A stretch of DNA of 62,729 nucleotides from Micromonospora arida (GTDB lineage: Bacteria; Actinomycetota; Actinomycetes; Mycobacteriales; Micromonosporaceae): NCBI RefSeq assembly GCF_003857035.1, contig NZ_QGSY01000228.1:1-62729 (forward strand). The letters run 5' to 3'. Of the stretch, positions 23,795 through 33,356 are shown in pieces (positions within the stretch are counted from its first letter, which is position 1; the number at the start of each line of letters is the position of its first letter). Below the pieces are notes generated by a model. That model was given only the letters and a program-made list of their open reading frames with translations. It made no database searches and was not told the origin of the DNA. The translations under genes were made by a program, and so were the position numbers.

Positions 23795-25420
23795 TCAGCC
23801 CTTTCGGCTGGCGCCCAGGAAGTACAGGCCGGTGGTCGACGCACCCGAGAAGTCGGAGAGCTTCGCGGGGTCGTACGCGGTGACGACCTTGGTGTGCAGG
23901 ATCGGGTACAGGGGGACCTCGTCGGCCACCTTGTCCAGGGCCTGCTTCCACAGAGCCTTGCGGGCCGCCTCGTCGGAGGTCTGCGCCGCCTTGTCGAGCA
24001 GGTCGGCCATGGCCTTGCGGTCCGCGGCGCTCCACCGGTAGCGCTGCCCCGGCCAGGTCTCGCCGTAGTAGAACCAGCGCATCAGCAGGTCGGTGTCGAC
24101 GCCGAAGACGCTGGGGTCACCGGTGGCCATCAGCACCCGGAAGGTGTCCTTCGGAACGATGTCACCGTAGATCGCCGAGGACGGCACCGTGTTGAGGCTG
24201 GCGGTGACGCCGATCTTCTTCCACTGCTCGATGACCAGCGGCGCGACATCCTTCACGACCGAGTTGTCAGTGGTGTCGAGCTGGAACGACAGGTTCGCGA
24301 CACCGGCCTCCTGAAGCAGGCTCTTGGCCTTTTCCAGGTTGTAGTCGTAGACGGTGGCGGCCTTCTGGTAGTCCTTGTTGCCCTCGTCCAGGTAGCTCGT
24401 CGCCGGGCTGCCGTAGCCGTTGAGGGCGGTCTTGATGACCTCGTCCTTGTTGATCGCGTAGTGCAGCGCCTGGCGCACCCGCTTGTCGTTGAACGGCGCC
24501 GCCGAAGAGTTGAACATGAGGAAGACCTGGTTGAAGGCCTGCTTCACATCGACGGTGTACTTGTCCTTGAGCGAGTCGACGTTCAGGTACGGCACCGACT
24601 CGATGGCCTGGACCCGGCCGCCCTGGAGGTCCGACACCCGGGCGGAAGCCTCCGAGGTGGTGTTCCAGGTCATCGTCTCGACCTTGGCCGGACGCGGGCC
24701 GTTGTAGTTCGGATTCTTGCTGAGCTTGACACCCGACTCCTTGGACGCGCTGTCCAACTTGAAGGGGCCGGAGCCGATCGGCGCGGTGTCAAAAGCCTTC
24801 GACGCGGCCGCGTCCGCGGTCTTCGCCTTCGGCAGGATCTTGATGACGGCGATCCGCTCCGCGAACAGGGCGAACGGGTACTTGAGCTTGAACTCGGCCG
24901 TCGTCGCGTCCTTGGCCGTCACCGAGTCGATGAACGACACGAACCCCTGCATCAGCGGCGGGGCCTTGGGGTCGGCCGGCTTCAGCACGCGGGTGAAGGA
25001 CCAGGCGACGTCCTCGGCGGTGACGGGGGTGCCGTCGGAGAACTTGGCACCGTCACGCACCGCCACGGTGTAGGTGAGCCCGTCTGCGCTGGCCACCGGG
25101 TCTTCCTTGGCGAGTGCGCGGTATGGTTCCCGGGTAACCGGGTCAAGATCGATCAGACCCTCGAAGGTGTGCTGGTTGACCGCCGTCGCCACCGCCGACG
25201 AGGCGTTCCCGGGGTCGAACCCGCTAGAGAGGGTGAACGCGAGGGTGGTCTCGATCGACGTCTTCCCCCCGCTTCCCTCGACGGCGTTGGTCGAGGCCGG
25301 GCCGCCGCTGCAGGCGACCAGTCCGAGAGCGAGGGTTGCCGCGGTGGACGCGACGGCCAACGAACGGAACCGGCGCGGGGGGCGGCGCCGACTCTCCCTT
25401 GGCTCAACGGTGGTGCTCAC
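23795..25420 (-). CDS. ABC transporter substrate-binding lipoprotein (SBP_bac_5), SatA-like
   Basis: 541 residues. A long basic N-region, then a lipobox LVACSGG (Cys around 37), so membrane-anchored. The family-5 fold is evident from TSIETTLAFTLSSGFDPGNA, YTVAVRDGAKFSDGTPVTAE, DVAWSFTRVLKP and VRQALHYAINKDEVIK. These proteins bind peptides, nickel, oligosaccharides or, in SatA, sialic acid. First gene of the operon ending in nanA-nanK-nanE-esterase, which argues for sialic acid or a sialo-oligosaccharide. The GTG at 25420 follows GGAGG. The operon faces the GntR gene across the operator at 25491-25513. Confidence 0.85.
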   Translation of the reverse strand: MSTTVEPRESRRRPPRRFRSLAVASTAATLALGLVACSGGPASTNAVEGSGGKTSIETTLAFTLSSGFDPGNASSAVATAVNQHTFEGLIDLDPVTREPYRALAKEDPVASADGLTYTVAVRDGAKFSDGTPVTAEDVAWSFTRVLKPADPKAPPLMQGFVSFIDSVTAKDATTAEFKLKYPFALFAERIAVIKILPKAKTADAAASKAFDTAPIGSGPFKLDSASKESGVKLSKNPNYNGPRPAKVETMTWNTTSEASARVSDLQGGRVQAIESVPYLNVDSLKDKYTVDVKQAFNQVFLMFNSSAAPFNDKRVRQALHYAINKDEVIKTALNGYGSPATSYLDEGNKDYQKAATVYDYNLEKAKSLLQEAGVANLSFQLDTTDNSVVKDVAPLVIEQWKKIGVTASLNTVPSSAIYGDIVPKDTFRVLMATGDPSVFGVDTDLLMRWFYYGETWPGQRYRWSAADRKAMADLLDKAAQTSDEAARKALWKQALDKVADEVPLYPILHTKVVTAYDPAKLSDFSGASTTGLYFLGASRKG

Positions 25421-25490
25421 GTAGCTGCCTCCATAGGCTCTTCATGCGCCCGCGTTACCGCTCGCGCTGAGGGATTCGAAGATAATGGGG

Positions 25491-25513
25491 TCTGACGTCA
25501 GACATCTGATGCC
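25491..25513. promoter_or_regulatory. NanR-type operator, nanR/transporter intergenic region
   Basis: Nested palindromes: TCTGACGTCAGA (25491-25502), TCAGA-CA-TCTGA (25498-25509), and GACATC-T-GATGCC (25501-25513), which matches the locus-wide consensus GACATC-N-GATGTC at all defined positions but one. It sits 45 nt before the GntR gene and 80 nt before the transporter operon. Confidence 0.65.
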
Positions 25514-25558
25514 GATAGGGTGAGCGTGTCAGATCCGTGAACGAAGGGCAAGTGGCAG

Positions 25559-26290
25559 ATGACGACCATTGACGCATCCCCGCTACGCGGTGCGGAGCGC
25601 CCAGGTCCCCGCCGGCAGGAGGTGGGGGCCAAGATCAAGGAGTACATCCTCCGCAACCGCCTCAAGCCGGGAGACATTCTGCCCACCGAGGCGGAGCTGT
25701 GTGAGGCGGTGGGCGCGAGCCGCTCAAGCGTCCGCGAGGCCGTCAAGATCCTCTCCGCCCTCGACATCGTCGAGGTGCGGCACGGCCACGGCACCTTCGT
25801 CGGCCGCATGTCCCTCGCCGCCCTCGTGGAGGGTCTGACCTTCCGCGGCCTCCTCAGCGGCGAGGAGGACCATCACGTGCTGGGACAGGTCGTCGACGTC
25901 CGGCAGACCCTCGAACAGGGGCTCGCGGCCCAGGTCATCGCCGTTCTGGACAGCGAGCACCAGGCTGCTCTCTCCGCGCTCGCCGACGAGATGGAGAGTC
26001 TGGCCGCCCAGGGCATGGACTTCCTCGACGTCGACCGGACCTTCCACGTGAAGCTGCTGGAACCCCTCGGCAACGACCTGATCCTCCAACTGACCGAGGC
26101 GTTCTGGCAGGTACAGGCCATCGTCGCCCCCACACTGCGTACTCAGCAGGAGGACCGGTTGATCACCGCCCAGCGGCATCGGGCAATCGTGCACGCGGTC
26201 GCAGCCGGCAACGTGGAGGGCCTACAGGCTGCCATCGCCGAGCACTACGCACCCATCCGAGCGAGCATCGCCCGCGTCGTACAGGCCTGA
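25559..26290 (+). CDS. nanR: GntR regulator, FadR subfamily (FCD), NanR-like
   Basis: 243 residues. The winged helix at about 20-85 contains RLKPGDILPTEAELCEAVGA and SRSSVREAVKILSALDIVEV, then the RHGHGTFV wing. The all-helical FCD ligand domain (100-240) has metal-ligand candidates Asp and His in FLDVDRTFHVKLLEP and His in TAQRHRAIVHAV. Divergent from the Sat-type transporter/nan operon, as nanR is from siaEFGI in Corynebacterium glutamicum, so sialic-acid catabolites are the likely inducers. The palindrome it probably binds recurs at five promoters in this locus. Confidence 0.82.
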   Translation: MTTIDASPLRGAERPGPRRQEVGAKIKEYILRNRLKPGDILPTEAELCEAVGASRSSVREAVKILSALDIVEVRHGHGTFVGRMSLAALVEGLTFRGLLSGEEDHHVLGQVVDVRQTLEQGLAAQVIAVLDSEHQAALSALADEMESLAAQGMDFLDVDRTFHVKLLEPLGNDLILQLTEAFWQVQAIVAPTLRTQQEDRLITAQRHRAIVHAVAAGNVEGLQAAIAEHYAPIRASIARVVQA

Positions 26291-26577
26291 CTCGCCACGA
26301 TCACCACCTACGGACTCCGGCAGAGGACCCGCGACCCACGCCATGTCGTCACGTGCCTGGGTCGTCATGACGGCCAGGGGTGACCACTGGTCGTGCCGCT
26401 GACGGTTGAGCTGTTCGGAGAGTCGGACGGCGACGCCGGTCAGCGGCCACGGCCCGGTCACCACGCCCGGCACCCATCCACTCGACGGCCATCGCCGTGG
26501 CGGCCGGCGCGAGGATCCGCGGGATCTCCGGGACGTCCAGCACGCTGTTGTCACGGTGCGTGCCGTGACCGCGGCTC
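26291..26577. other. Gap between convergent genes, possible gene remnant
   Basis: 287 bp. The minus strand has coding-like segments in two different frames (for example LDVPEIPRILAPAATAMAVE, then GPWPLTGVAVRLSEQLNRQR followed by HDQWSPLAVM), as if one short protein had been frameshifted. No family recognised and no start or ribosome site; may be a decayed gene or chance. Confidence 0.3.
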
Positions 26578-27456
26578 TCACACCGCCAACTGATAGACGC
26601 GCGCGGCGGTGCCTCCGAAGATCGCCTGGGAGGCTGCCTCGGTCAGCGGCGGCAACACCTGGTGCAGCGCGGCCCGGATCCTGCCGTAGCTACCCGCGAG
26701 CAGGCACACCGGCCAGTCGGAACCGAACATCAGGCGCTCCGGTCCGAATCGGACGATCGCCTCGCGGACGAACGGTCGCAGGTCGGCGGCGCGCCACGAG
26801 TCCCAGTCCGCCGCCGTCACCAGACCCGACACCTTGGCCGTGACGTTGGGCAGTTCGGCCAGCGCCGCGAGCGGTCCGCGCCACCGGTTGAACCCCTCCG
26901 CACCAGCCCAGATCTCCGGCTTGCCGAGATGGTCGAGAACGAAGCGGACGCCCGGCAGCGCTGCCGCAGCCCGGGCTGCGGCGGGCAGCTGGTCCACCCG
27001 AACGACCAGGTCGAAGGCCAGCCCGGCCGCCGCAACGACACGCAGGCCGTGACGCACGTCCGGACGGTCCAGGTAGTTCGGGTCCGGCTCGGCCTGGATC
27101 TGGGCGCGGACACCGACCACCCGTTCGCCACCGAAGCGCCGAAGGTGCCTGGTGATGCGGGCCGCCAACCCGGGACCGGTCAGGTCCGCCCACAGCACCA
27201 CACCGGCGATCTGCGGTGCCTCGGCGGCCCACCGGAGCAGGTCGTCCGACTCCGCCTCGTCGCATCGCCCGCCCTCCACGAGAACGGAGTAGTCGACCTG
27301 GGCCGATCGTAGTTGCGCCTGCCACTGGGCCACGGTGAACGGGCGGCGGACCGACCGCATCCGGTCGTCGTCGAGCCAGGCGTAGGCGGGCGGATTTTCC
27401 CAGAGGTGATGGTGCGCATCGACGGTCAGCACGCGGGCGCCCGGTAGAGGCTGCAC
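26578..27456 (-). CDS. Amidohydrolase, L-fuconolactonase-like
   Basis: 292 residues, COG3618/amidohydrolase_2 family. VDAHHHLWENPPAYAWL carries the first metal-binding His pair with the HLW-P-Y-W context of sugar lactonases. VVGVRAQIQAEPDPNYL, FVLDHLGKPEIW and MFGSDWPVC (metal-ligand Asp) complete the site. Family members hydrolyse L-fucono- or L-rhamnono-lactone, or 2-pyrone-4,6-dicarboxylate. Next to two secreted fucosidases, L-fuconolactone is the best guess; fucose dehydrogenase and fuconate dehydratase are not in the window. I chose GTG 27456, preceded by GGGAGG at a short spacing; ATGs at 27477/27474 lack a ribosome site. Confidence 0.75.
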   Translation of the reverse strand: MQPLPGARVLTVDAHHHLWENPPAYAWLDDDRMRSVRRPFTVAQWQAQLRSAQVDYSVLVEGGRCDEAESDDLLRWAAEAPQIAGVVLWADLTGPGLAARITRHLRRFGGERVVGVRAQIQAEPDPNYLDRPDVRHGLRVVAAAGLAFDLVVRVDQLPAAARAAAALPGVRFVLDHLGKPEIWAGAEGFNRWRGPLAALAELPNVTAKVSGLVTAADWDSWRAADLRPFVREAIVRFGPERLMFGSDWPVCLLAGSYGRIRAALHQVLPPLTEAASQAIFGGTAARVYQLAV

Positions 27457-27500
27457 CCCACCTCCCACATACATCATATGTTTGTGGAGATCATAGCTCT

Positions 27501-27513
27501 GACATCAGATGTC
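27501..27513. promoter_or_regulatory. NanR-type operator, lactonase/fucosidase intergenic region
   Basis: GACATC-A-GATGTC, a perfect 13-bp palindrome, 44 nt before the lactonase and 159 nt before GH95. A weaker ACATCATATGT lies at 27471-27481 and another GATGTC half-site at 27524-27529. Confidence 0.7.
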
Positions 27514-27672
27514 TAACATGGGTCGATGTCTAAATCAATAGCCCGGATGAACTGTTATTTCACGACCACACAGGACGGTCCTCCGCGCGGACGGCGTCAC
27601 CAAACTCTTAGGTCCGCGCCATTGACAAAAATAAACATCCCACGTTAACTCCCGTGGCATAGAGGAGGCCCT

Positions 27673-30462
27673 ATGCCTGTCACCGGCGGTATCCGGACGA
27701 TCCTGCGCGCCGCAAGCGCGGCCCTTCTTGTGGCCGCGTCCCTGACATGCGTGTCCACCAGCTTCGCCACAGCCGCAGCCGCAGCCGATCCCGAACTCGC
27801 GCTCTGGTACGACGAACCGGCTGCCAACTGGGAGAGCAACGCGCTGCCGCTGGGCAATGGCGCGCTCGGCGCCATGGTCTTCGGCGGCATCCAGACCGAA
27901 CGCCTCCAGCTCAACGAGAAGACGCTGTGGACGGGCGGGCCTGGCACGACCGGATACAACCACGGCAACTGGACGTCACCACGGCCCGGCGCCCTGGCCG
28001 GGGTGCAAGCGCAGATCGACCGGGACGCCCGGATGGCACCCGGCGCGGTCGCCACCGCGCTCGGCCAGCCGGCGACCGGATTCGGCTCGTACCAGAACCT
28101 GGCCGACATGTACCTCGACATGTCCGGCACACCCACCACTGTGAGCGGCTACCGGCGCGAACTGGACCTCGCTGAGGCCACCGCCCGCGTTGGGTACGCC
28201 CACGACGGGGTGACCTACCAGCGTGAGTACGTCGCCAGCTACCCCCGCAACGTGATCGTCGCCCGGCTGTCGGCCAGCCAGGCCGGGAAGATCTCCTTCG
28301 TCCTTCGCACCGTCTCGGCCCAGCCCGGCAGCACCGTCACGGTGGCGAACGGCCGGATCACCGCCCGGGGCACACTGCCCGGCAACGGGCTGATCCACGA
28401 GACCCAGTACCGGGTGGTGACCACCGGCGGCAGCCGGACCGACGGCACCGACCGGATCACGGTCGCCGGCGCCGACTCGGCTCTCGTCGTGCTGTCCGCC
28501 GCGACGTCGTACGCCGACACCTACCCCACCTATCGCGGCGTCGACCCCCACACCCGGGTGACCCAGGCCGTCGACGGCGCGGCGAGCTCGACGTGGGCGG
28601 CGCTACGGGCGGCCCACCTGGCCGACTACCAGAAGCTCTTCGACCGCGTCCGGCTCGACGTGGGCGGGCAGATGCCGAACATCCCCACCGACGACCTGCG
28701 GTCGGCCTACACCGGTGCCGCCGGACGGGCCCAGGACCGCGCGCTGGAGTCGCTGTACTTCTCCTTCGGCCGGTACCTGCTCATCTCGTCGTCGCGCGGG
28801 GGCTCCCTGCCGGCCAACCTGCAGGGCGTCTGGAACAACTCCAACAGCCCGCCCTGGCAGGCCGACTACCACACCAACATCAACGTCCAGATGAACTACT
28901 GGCCGGCGGAGACCACCAATCTGTCCGAGACGGCCACGCCGCTGTTCGACTTCATCGACGCGCTGCGGGCGCCCGGCCGGGTGACCGCGCAGAACATCTA
29001 CGGTACGACCGGCTGGGTCACCCACCTCAGCACCAACCCGTACGGCTTCACCGGCGTCCAGGACTGGGCCACCGCCTTCTGGTTCCCGGAGGCAGCGGCC
29101 TGGCTGTGCCAGCACCTCTACGAGCACTACCGCTTCACCCGTGACACAACGTTCCTGCGCGATCAGGCGTACCCGGCGATGAAGGAGGCCGCCGAGTTCT
29201 GGCGGGCCAACCTGCGCGTCGATCCGCGCGACGGCAAGCTGGTCGTGACGCCCAGCTACTCGCCGGAGCAGGGCGACTTCTCGGCCGGCGCGGCGATGAG
29301 CGAGCAGATCGTGTGGGACCTGCTCACCAACACCATCGAGGCGAGCACCACGCTCGGCGTCGACGCCACCCTGCGCGCACAGTGGCAGACCACGTTGAAC
29401 AAGCTCGACCCCGGCCTGCGGGTCGGGTCCTGGGGTCAGTTGCAGGAGTGGAAGGCGGACTGGGACAGCCCCACGAACGACCACCGGCACGTCTCGCACC
29501 TGTACGCCCTGCACCCGGGCCGGCAGATCTCGCCGCTGACCACCCCGGCCCTGGCCAACGCCGCCAAGGTGTCCCTCACGGCACGCGGCGACGGTGGCAC
29601 CGGCTGGAGCAAGGCCTGGAAGATCAATTTCTGGGCTCGGCTGCTCGACGGGGACCACGCACACAAGATGCTCAGCGAGCAACTCAAGAGCAGTACGCTC
29701 GCCAACCTGTTCGACACCCACCCGCCGTTCCAGATCGACGGCAACTTCGGTGCCACCGCCGGAGTCGCCGAGATGCTGTTGCAGAGCCAGAACGGTGTCG
29801 TCGACGTCCTTCCGGCGGTGCCGACGGCCTGGCCCACCGGCTCGGTCAGCGGCCTGAAGGCACGCGGCAACGTGACTGTGGACGCCGAGTGGCGCAACCG
29901 CCTGGCCAGCCGGATCACGCTCACCGCCGGCAGCAGCGGCACCCTCACCGTCCGGAACCCGATGCTGGCCACCACGTCGCTGGTGGACCTCACCACCAAC
30001 CAGACCGTGCCGGTGACCCGCACGGGTGACCGGGTGACGTTCACGGCCGAGGCCGGGCACCGCTACCAGGCCGTCTCCACGGCCGCGACCGGGACGATCG
30101 CCGGTGTGGCGAGTGGCCGTTGCGTCGACGTACCGGGTGCGGCCACCGCCGACGGCACCGCCCTGATCCTCTGGGACTGCTCCGGGGCGGCCAACCAGAT
30201 CTGGACCCGCGAGGCCGACACCACCATCCGCAACCGCGGCAAGTGCCTCACCGCCGCCAGCACCACCAACGGCGCCGCCGCCACCATCACCACCTGCGGC
30301 ACCGCCACCAACCAACGCTGGACCTACGACACCACAGCGAAAACCCTGCGCAACCAGGCCACCGGCACCTGCCTCGACGCCAACGGCGGTGGCACCACCA
30401 ACAACACCGCCGTCATCCTCTGGCCCTGCGGCACCGCCACCAACCAACAGTGGCTGATGTAG
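27673..30462 (+). CDS. Secreted GH95 alpha-L-fucosidase with ricin-type lectin domain
   Basis: 929 residues. Signal peptide 1-40 (ending ATAAAAA). The GH95 N-domain starts ELALWYDEPAANWESNALPL and GNGALGAMVFGG. Active-site counterparts of characterised GH95 enzymes are all present: Asn402/Asn404 in HTNINVQMNYW, acid Glu532 in PSYSPEQGDF, Asp689 in FQIDGNFGA. GH95 enzymes mostly cleave terminal alpha-1,2-fucose. A ricin B-type (CBM13) domain occupies 811-929 with three QxW-like repeats. The ATG follows GAGGAGG. First gene of the operon GH95-GH29-GH20-GH36, behind a NanR-type operator. Confidence 0.92.
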   Translation: MPVTGGIRTILRAASAALLVAASLTCVSTSFATAAAAADPELALWYDEPAANWESNALPLGNGALGAMVFGGIQTERLQLNEKTLWTGGPGTTGYNHGNWTSPRPGALAGVQAQIDRDARMAPGAVATALGQPATGFGSYQNLADMYLDMSGTPTTVSGYRRELDLAEATARVGYAHDGVTYQREYVASYPRNVIVARLSASQAGKISFVLRTVSAQPGSTVTVANGRITARGTLPGNGLIHETQYRVVTTGGSRTDGTDRITVAGADSALVVLSAATSYADTYPTYRGVDPHTRVTQAVDGAASSTWAALRAAHLADYQKLFDRVRLDVGGQMPNIPTDDLRSAYTGAAGRAQDRALESLYFSFGRYLLISSSRGGSLPANLQGVWNNSNSPPWQADYHTNINVQMNYWPAETTNLSETATPLFDFIDALRAPGRVTAQNIYGTTGWVTHLSTNPYGFTGVQDWATAFWFPEAAAWLCQHLYEHYRFTRDTTFLRDQAYPAMKEAAEFWRANLRVDPRDGKLVVTPSYSPEQGDFSAGAAMSEQIVWDLLTNTIEASTTLGVDATLRAQWQTTLNKLDPGLRVGSWGQLQEWKADWDSPTNDHRHVSHLYALHPGRQISPLTTPALANAAKVSLTARGDGGTGWSKAWKINFWARLLDGDHAHKMLSEQLKSSTLANLFDTHPPFQIDGNFGATAGVAEMLLQSQNGVVDVLPAVPTAWPTGSVSGLKARGNVTVDAEWRNRLASRITLTAGSSGTLTVRNPMLATTSLVDLTTNQTVPVTRTGDRVTFTAEAGHRYQAVSTAATGTIAGVASGRCVDVPGAATADGTALILWDCSGAANQIWTREADTTIRNRGKCLTAASTTNGAAATITTCGTATNQRWTYDTTAKTLRNQATGTCLDANGGGTTNNTAVILWPCGTATNQQWLM
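30103..30453 (+). repeat. Direct repeat copy 1 (ricin-domain coding)
   Basis: About 350 bp encoding the GH95 lectin domain, near-identical at the DNA level to 30680-31030 (offset 577 bp). The two copies are read in the same codon phase. Confidence 0.85.
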
Positions 30463-30538
30463 CACCGATCGGGCCGCCGGCCCGCGCACGCCACCCACCG
30501 CACCACCCCTCCCTGCCCGTTCCCGGAGAGGACGTCCG

Positions 30539-33325
30539 ATGACCCGTACCCTGCGCCGCCACCGTCCGCGTGTGAGCGGGGCCGCCCTGACCGCCCTGGC
30601 CCTGCTCGCCACCTGTCTGGTCCAGCTCACCCCACCGGCGGCACCGGCCGTCGCGGCTCCGGGGGACGGCGCCATCACGGGGGTGGCCAGTGGGCGCTGC
30701 GTCGACGTGCCCGGCGCGGCCACCACCGACGGCACCGCCCTGATCCTCTGGGACTGCACCGGCGCCACCAACCAGATCTGGACCCGCCAGGCCGACACCA
30801 CGATCCGCAACCGCGGCAAGTGCCTCACCGCCGCCAGCACCACCAACGGCGCCGCCGCCACCATCACCACCTGCGGCACCGCCACCAACCAACGCTGGAC
30901 CTACGACACCACCGCCAAGACACTGCGCAACCAGGCCACCGGCACCTGCCTCGACGCCAACGGCGGTGGCACCACCAACAACACCGCCGTCATCCTCTGG
31001 CCCTGCGGCACCGCCACCAACCAACAGTGGCGCGTCGCCGCCGCCGACTACCAATCGCTGCTCGACGTCGGCTTCAGCGGCACCTTCACCTCCACCACCG
31101 GCTACACGCCGTCGACCGGCGAACTGGTCGACGGGCAGCTCACCCGGCTGGCCGGCAGCGAGACGATCAGCGGTCCGGCCGTCACGCTCACCGGAGGGGG
31201 CACCGGCATCGGGTTCACCCCACGAATCCCGGTGACCAGTGCGAAGTACGTCAACAAGAGCCTGCTGGCCGAGGCTGTGGTACGCCGTAAGAGCGGCGCC
31301 ACGATCACCTTCGACACGGTGCTCAGCCTCGCCGGTGGGGGCTACTACCGCTACGCCAGCGGCTCGCAGACCACCACGGAGTTCGGCATGTACGGGCCGG
31401 ACGCCCCGTACTACGACACCCGGCAGAGCGGGCCGAACCTGTCCGACACGCAGGACACCCACGTGGCGTTGGCCTACGAGTACGTCAGCGACTCCGCAGC
31501 CCGTCTCGTCGCCTACGTCAACGGCTGCCAGATCGGGACCACAGTCACCACTCCGGTCGCCGCGGCCAACGCGTCGCAGGGCCTGCTGACGTTCGGCAAC
31601 GACGCCGGAACCCGTAACCGTGGCTGGCACGGCACTGTGGACGCCATCGCCCTCGCGACGATGACCGGCGCCGCCGGTCCGGTCGACTTCCAGCTCGACG
31701 CGCCGGTCTGCGGGGGCACGCCACCGCCGCCCGGCTGCGCCGGCAACCCCGGCAGCAGCGGCCCGGTCAGCCCGGCCAACGTCATCGCCGTCGACCCCTG
31801 CGACACCCTCGACCGGATCCGGCAGAAGGCCGCCCAGGTCACCCCCACCGCCGGCCAGCTGGCCTGGCAGCAGCGGGAGCTGACGGCGTTCCTGCACTAC
31901 GGCATGAACACCTTCACCGACGTCGAGTGGGGCAGCGGGAACGAAGACCCGGCCCAGTTCAACCCGACGACGGTCAACCCCGCTCAGTGGATCGACGTGC
32001 TCAAGCGCAACGGGTTCAAGCAGGTCATCCTCACCGTCAAGCACCACGACGGGTTCCTGCTCTACCCGTCGCGCTACAGCACCCACTCGGTGCGCAGCAG
32101 CCCCTGGTGGGGTCGGACCAGCCAGAGCGACATCCTGCGCTCCACAGTCGATGCCGCCCGCGCGGCCGGTCTCGCCGTCGGTTTCTACCTCTCCCCCGCC
32201 GACGGCGCGGAGATCCCCGGCCGACGCGGCGGTGAGCGGTTCGGCAACGGCAGCGCCAAGCGGGCGGTGACCATCCCGACGCTCGTCGCCGGGGACACCC
32301 GCACCCCGACCCAGACGTACGCGTACCAGGCCGACGACTACAACGCCTACTTCCTCAACCAGCTCTACGAGCTGCTCACCGAGTACGGGCCGATGGCCGA
32401 GGTGTGGTTCGACGGCGCCAACCCGTACACCGCGTACCCGCAGCCGTACCAGGTCGCCGACTGGTACCGGCTGATCCGGACCCTGCAACCGAACGCCACG
32501 ATCGCGATCAACGGCCCGGACGTGCGCTGGGTCGGCTCCGAGTCCGGGGCGTTCCGGGCCGACGAGTGGAGCGCACTGCCGTTCAAGGGCACCGATCCCG
32601 GCGCGCTGAACCGCGACGACGACATGCTCACCGGTGCCGCGTCGAGCGACCTGGGGTCCAGCGCGCTGATCGGCCGCAACCTGGGGACGGTCACGTACCT
32701 GTCGTGGTACCCGGCCGAGGCGGACGTGTCGATCCGGCCCGGCTGGTTCTGGCACTCCGGCCAGAACGGCTCGGTCAAGCAGCCGGCCGCGCTGATGCAG
32801 CTCTACGAGAATGCGGTGGGCCGCAACGCCAACCTGCTGCTCAACGTCCCACCGAACCGGGCCGGCGTGATCGACACGCCGGACGTCACAGCCCTCGACG
32901 GGTTCGGCACCGCGCAACGCTCACGGTACGGCCGGGAGCTGTTCGCCAAGGCCGGCGCGACCGGCACCCACGCCGCCCTCACCGACGCGGCACTGGGCAC
33001 GTACTGGTCGCCCTCGGGTGGTGCCACCACCGGCGCGGTCGAGCTGACCGCCTGCCGGGCCCGCACGTTCGACCGGGTCCTGGTGCAGGAGTCGGTCGGC
33101 AACGGCCAGCGCATCGAGGCGTTCGCCGTGGACGCCTGGATCAACGGCGGCTGGCAACAGGTCGCCGCCGCCGGAACGGTCGGTTACAAGCGGATCGTTC
33201 CGCTGTCCGCCGCCGTGACGAGTGACCGGCTGCGGCTGCGGGTCACCGCCGCACGCGGCGTACCGCAGGTCGCGACGCTCACCGCGTACGCGACCGACAG
33301 CACCGCCAACCCGGCGTCCTGCTGA
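30539..33325 (+). CDS. Secreted GH29 alpha-L-fucosidase with N-terminal lectin domains
   Basis: 928 residues. Signal peptide 1-40; ricin-type domain at about 45-163; LamG-like domain at 165-385 (LVAYVNGCQIGTTV, WHGTVDAIALAT); GH29 catalytic barrel at about 420-790; C-terminal F5/8-like beta-sandwich. The barrel starts LTAFLHYGMNTFTDVEWGSG and has VKHHDGFLLYPSRYSTHSV. The nucleophile Asp625 is in EVWFDGANP. This subtype (GH29-B-like, by its lectin and F5/8 partners) often prefers alpha-1,3/1,4-fucose, complementing GH95. GGAGAGG precedes the ATG. Starts 76 nt after GH95. Confidence 0.92.
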   Translation: MTRTLRRHRPRVSGAALTALALLATCLVQLTPPAAPAVAAPGDGAITGVASGRCVDVPGAATTDGTALILWDCTGATNQIWTRQADTTIRNRGKCLTAASTTNGAAATITTCGTATNQRWTYDTTAKTLRNQATGTCLDANGGGTTNNTAVILWPCGTATNQQWRVAAADYQSLLDVGFSGTFTSTTGYTPSTGELVDGQLTRLAGSETISGPAVTLTGGGTGIGFTPRIPVTSAKYVNKSLLAEAVVRRKSGATITFDTVLSLAGGGYYRYASGSQTTTEFGMYGPDAPYYDTRQSGPNLSDTQDTHVALAYEYVSDSAARLVAYVNGCQIGTTVTTPVAAANASQGLLTFGNDAGTRNRGWHGTVDAIALATMTGAAGPVDFQLDAPVCGGTPPPPGCAGNPGSSGPVSPANVIAVDPCDTLDRIRQKAAQVTPTAGQLAWQQRELTAFLHYGMNTFTDVEWGSGNEDPAQFNPTTVNPAQWIDVLKRNGFKQVILTVKHHDGFLLYPSRYSTHSVRSSPWWGRTSQSDILRSTVDAARAAGLAVGFYLSPADGAEIPGRRGGERFGNGSAKRAVTIPTLVAGDTRTPTQTYAYQADDYNAYFLNQLYELLTEYGPMAEVWFDGANPYTAYPQPYQVADWYRLIRTLQPNATIAINGPDVRWVGSESGAFRADEWSALPFKGTDPGALNRDDDMLTGAASSDLGSSALIGRNLGTVTYLSWYPAEADVSIRPGWFWHSGQNGSVKQPAALMQLYENAVGRNANLLLNVPPNRAGVIDTPDVTALDGFGTAQRSRYGRELFAKAGATGTHAALTDAALGTYWSPSGGATTGAVELTACRARTFDRVLVQESVGNGQRIEAFAVDAWINGGWQQVAAAGTVGYKRIVPLSAAVTSDRLRLRVTAARGVPQVATLTAYATDSTANPASC
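30680..31030 (+). repeat. Direct repeat copy 2 (ricin-domain coding)
   Basis: Second copy of the 30103-30453 segment, here encoding the N-terminal lectin domain of GH29. Codons are identical over long runs, which implies recent duplication or gene conversion. Confidence 0.85.
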
Positions 33326-33356
33326 TTTCCCAACCCTTTTCCGAGAGGAACGGTTC

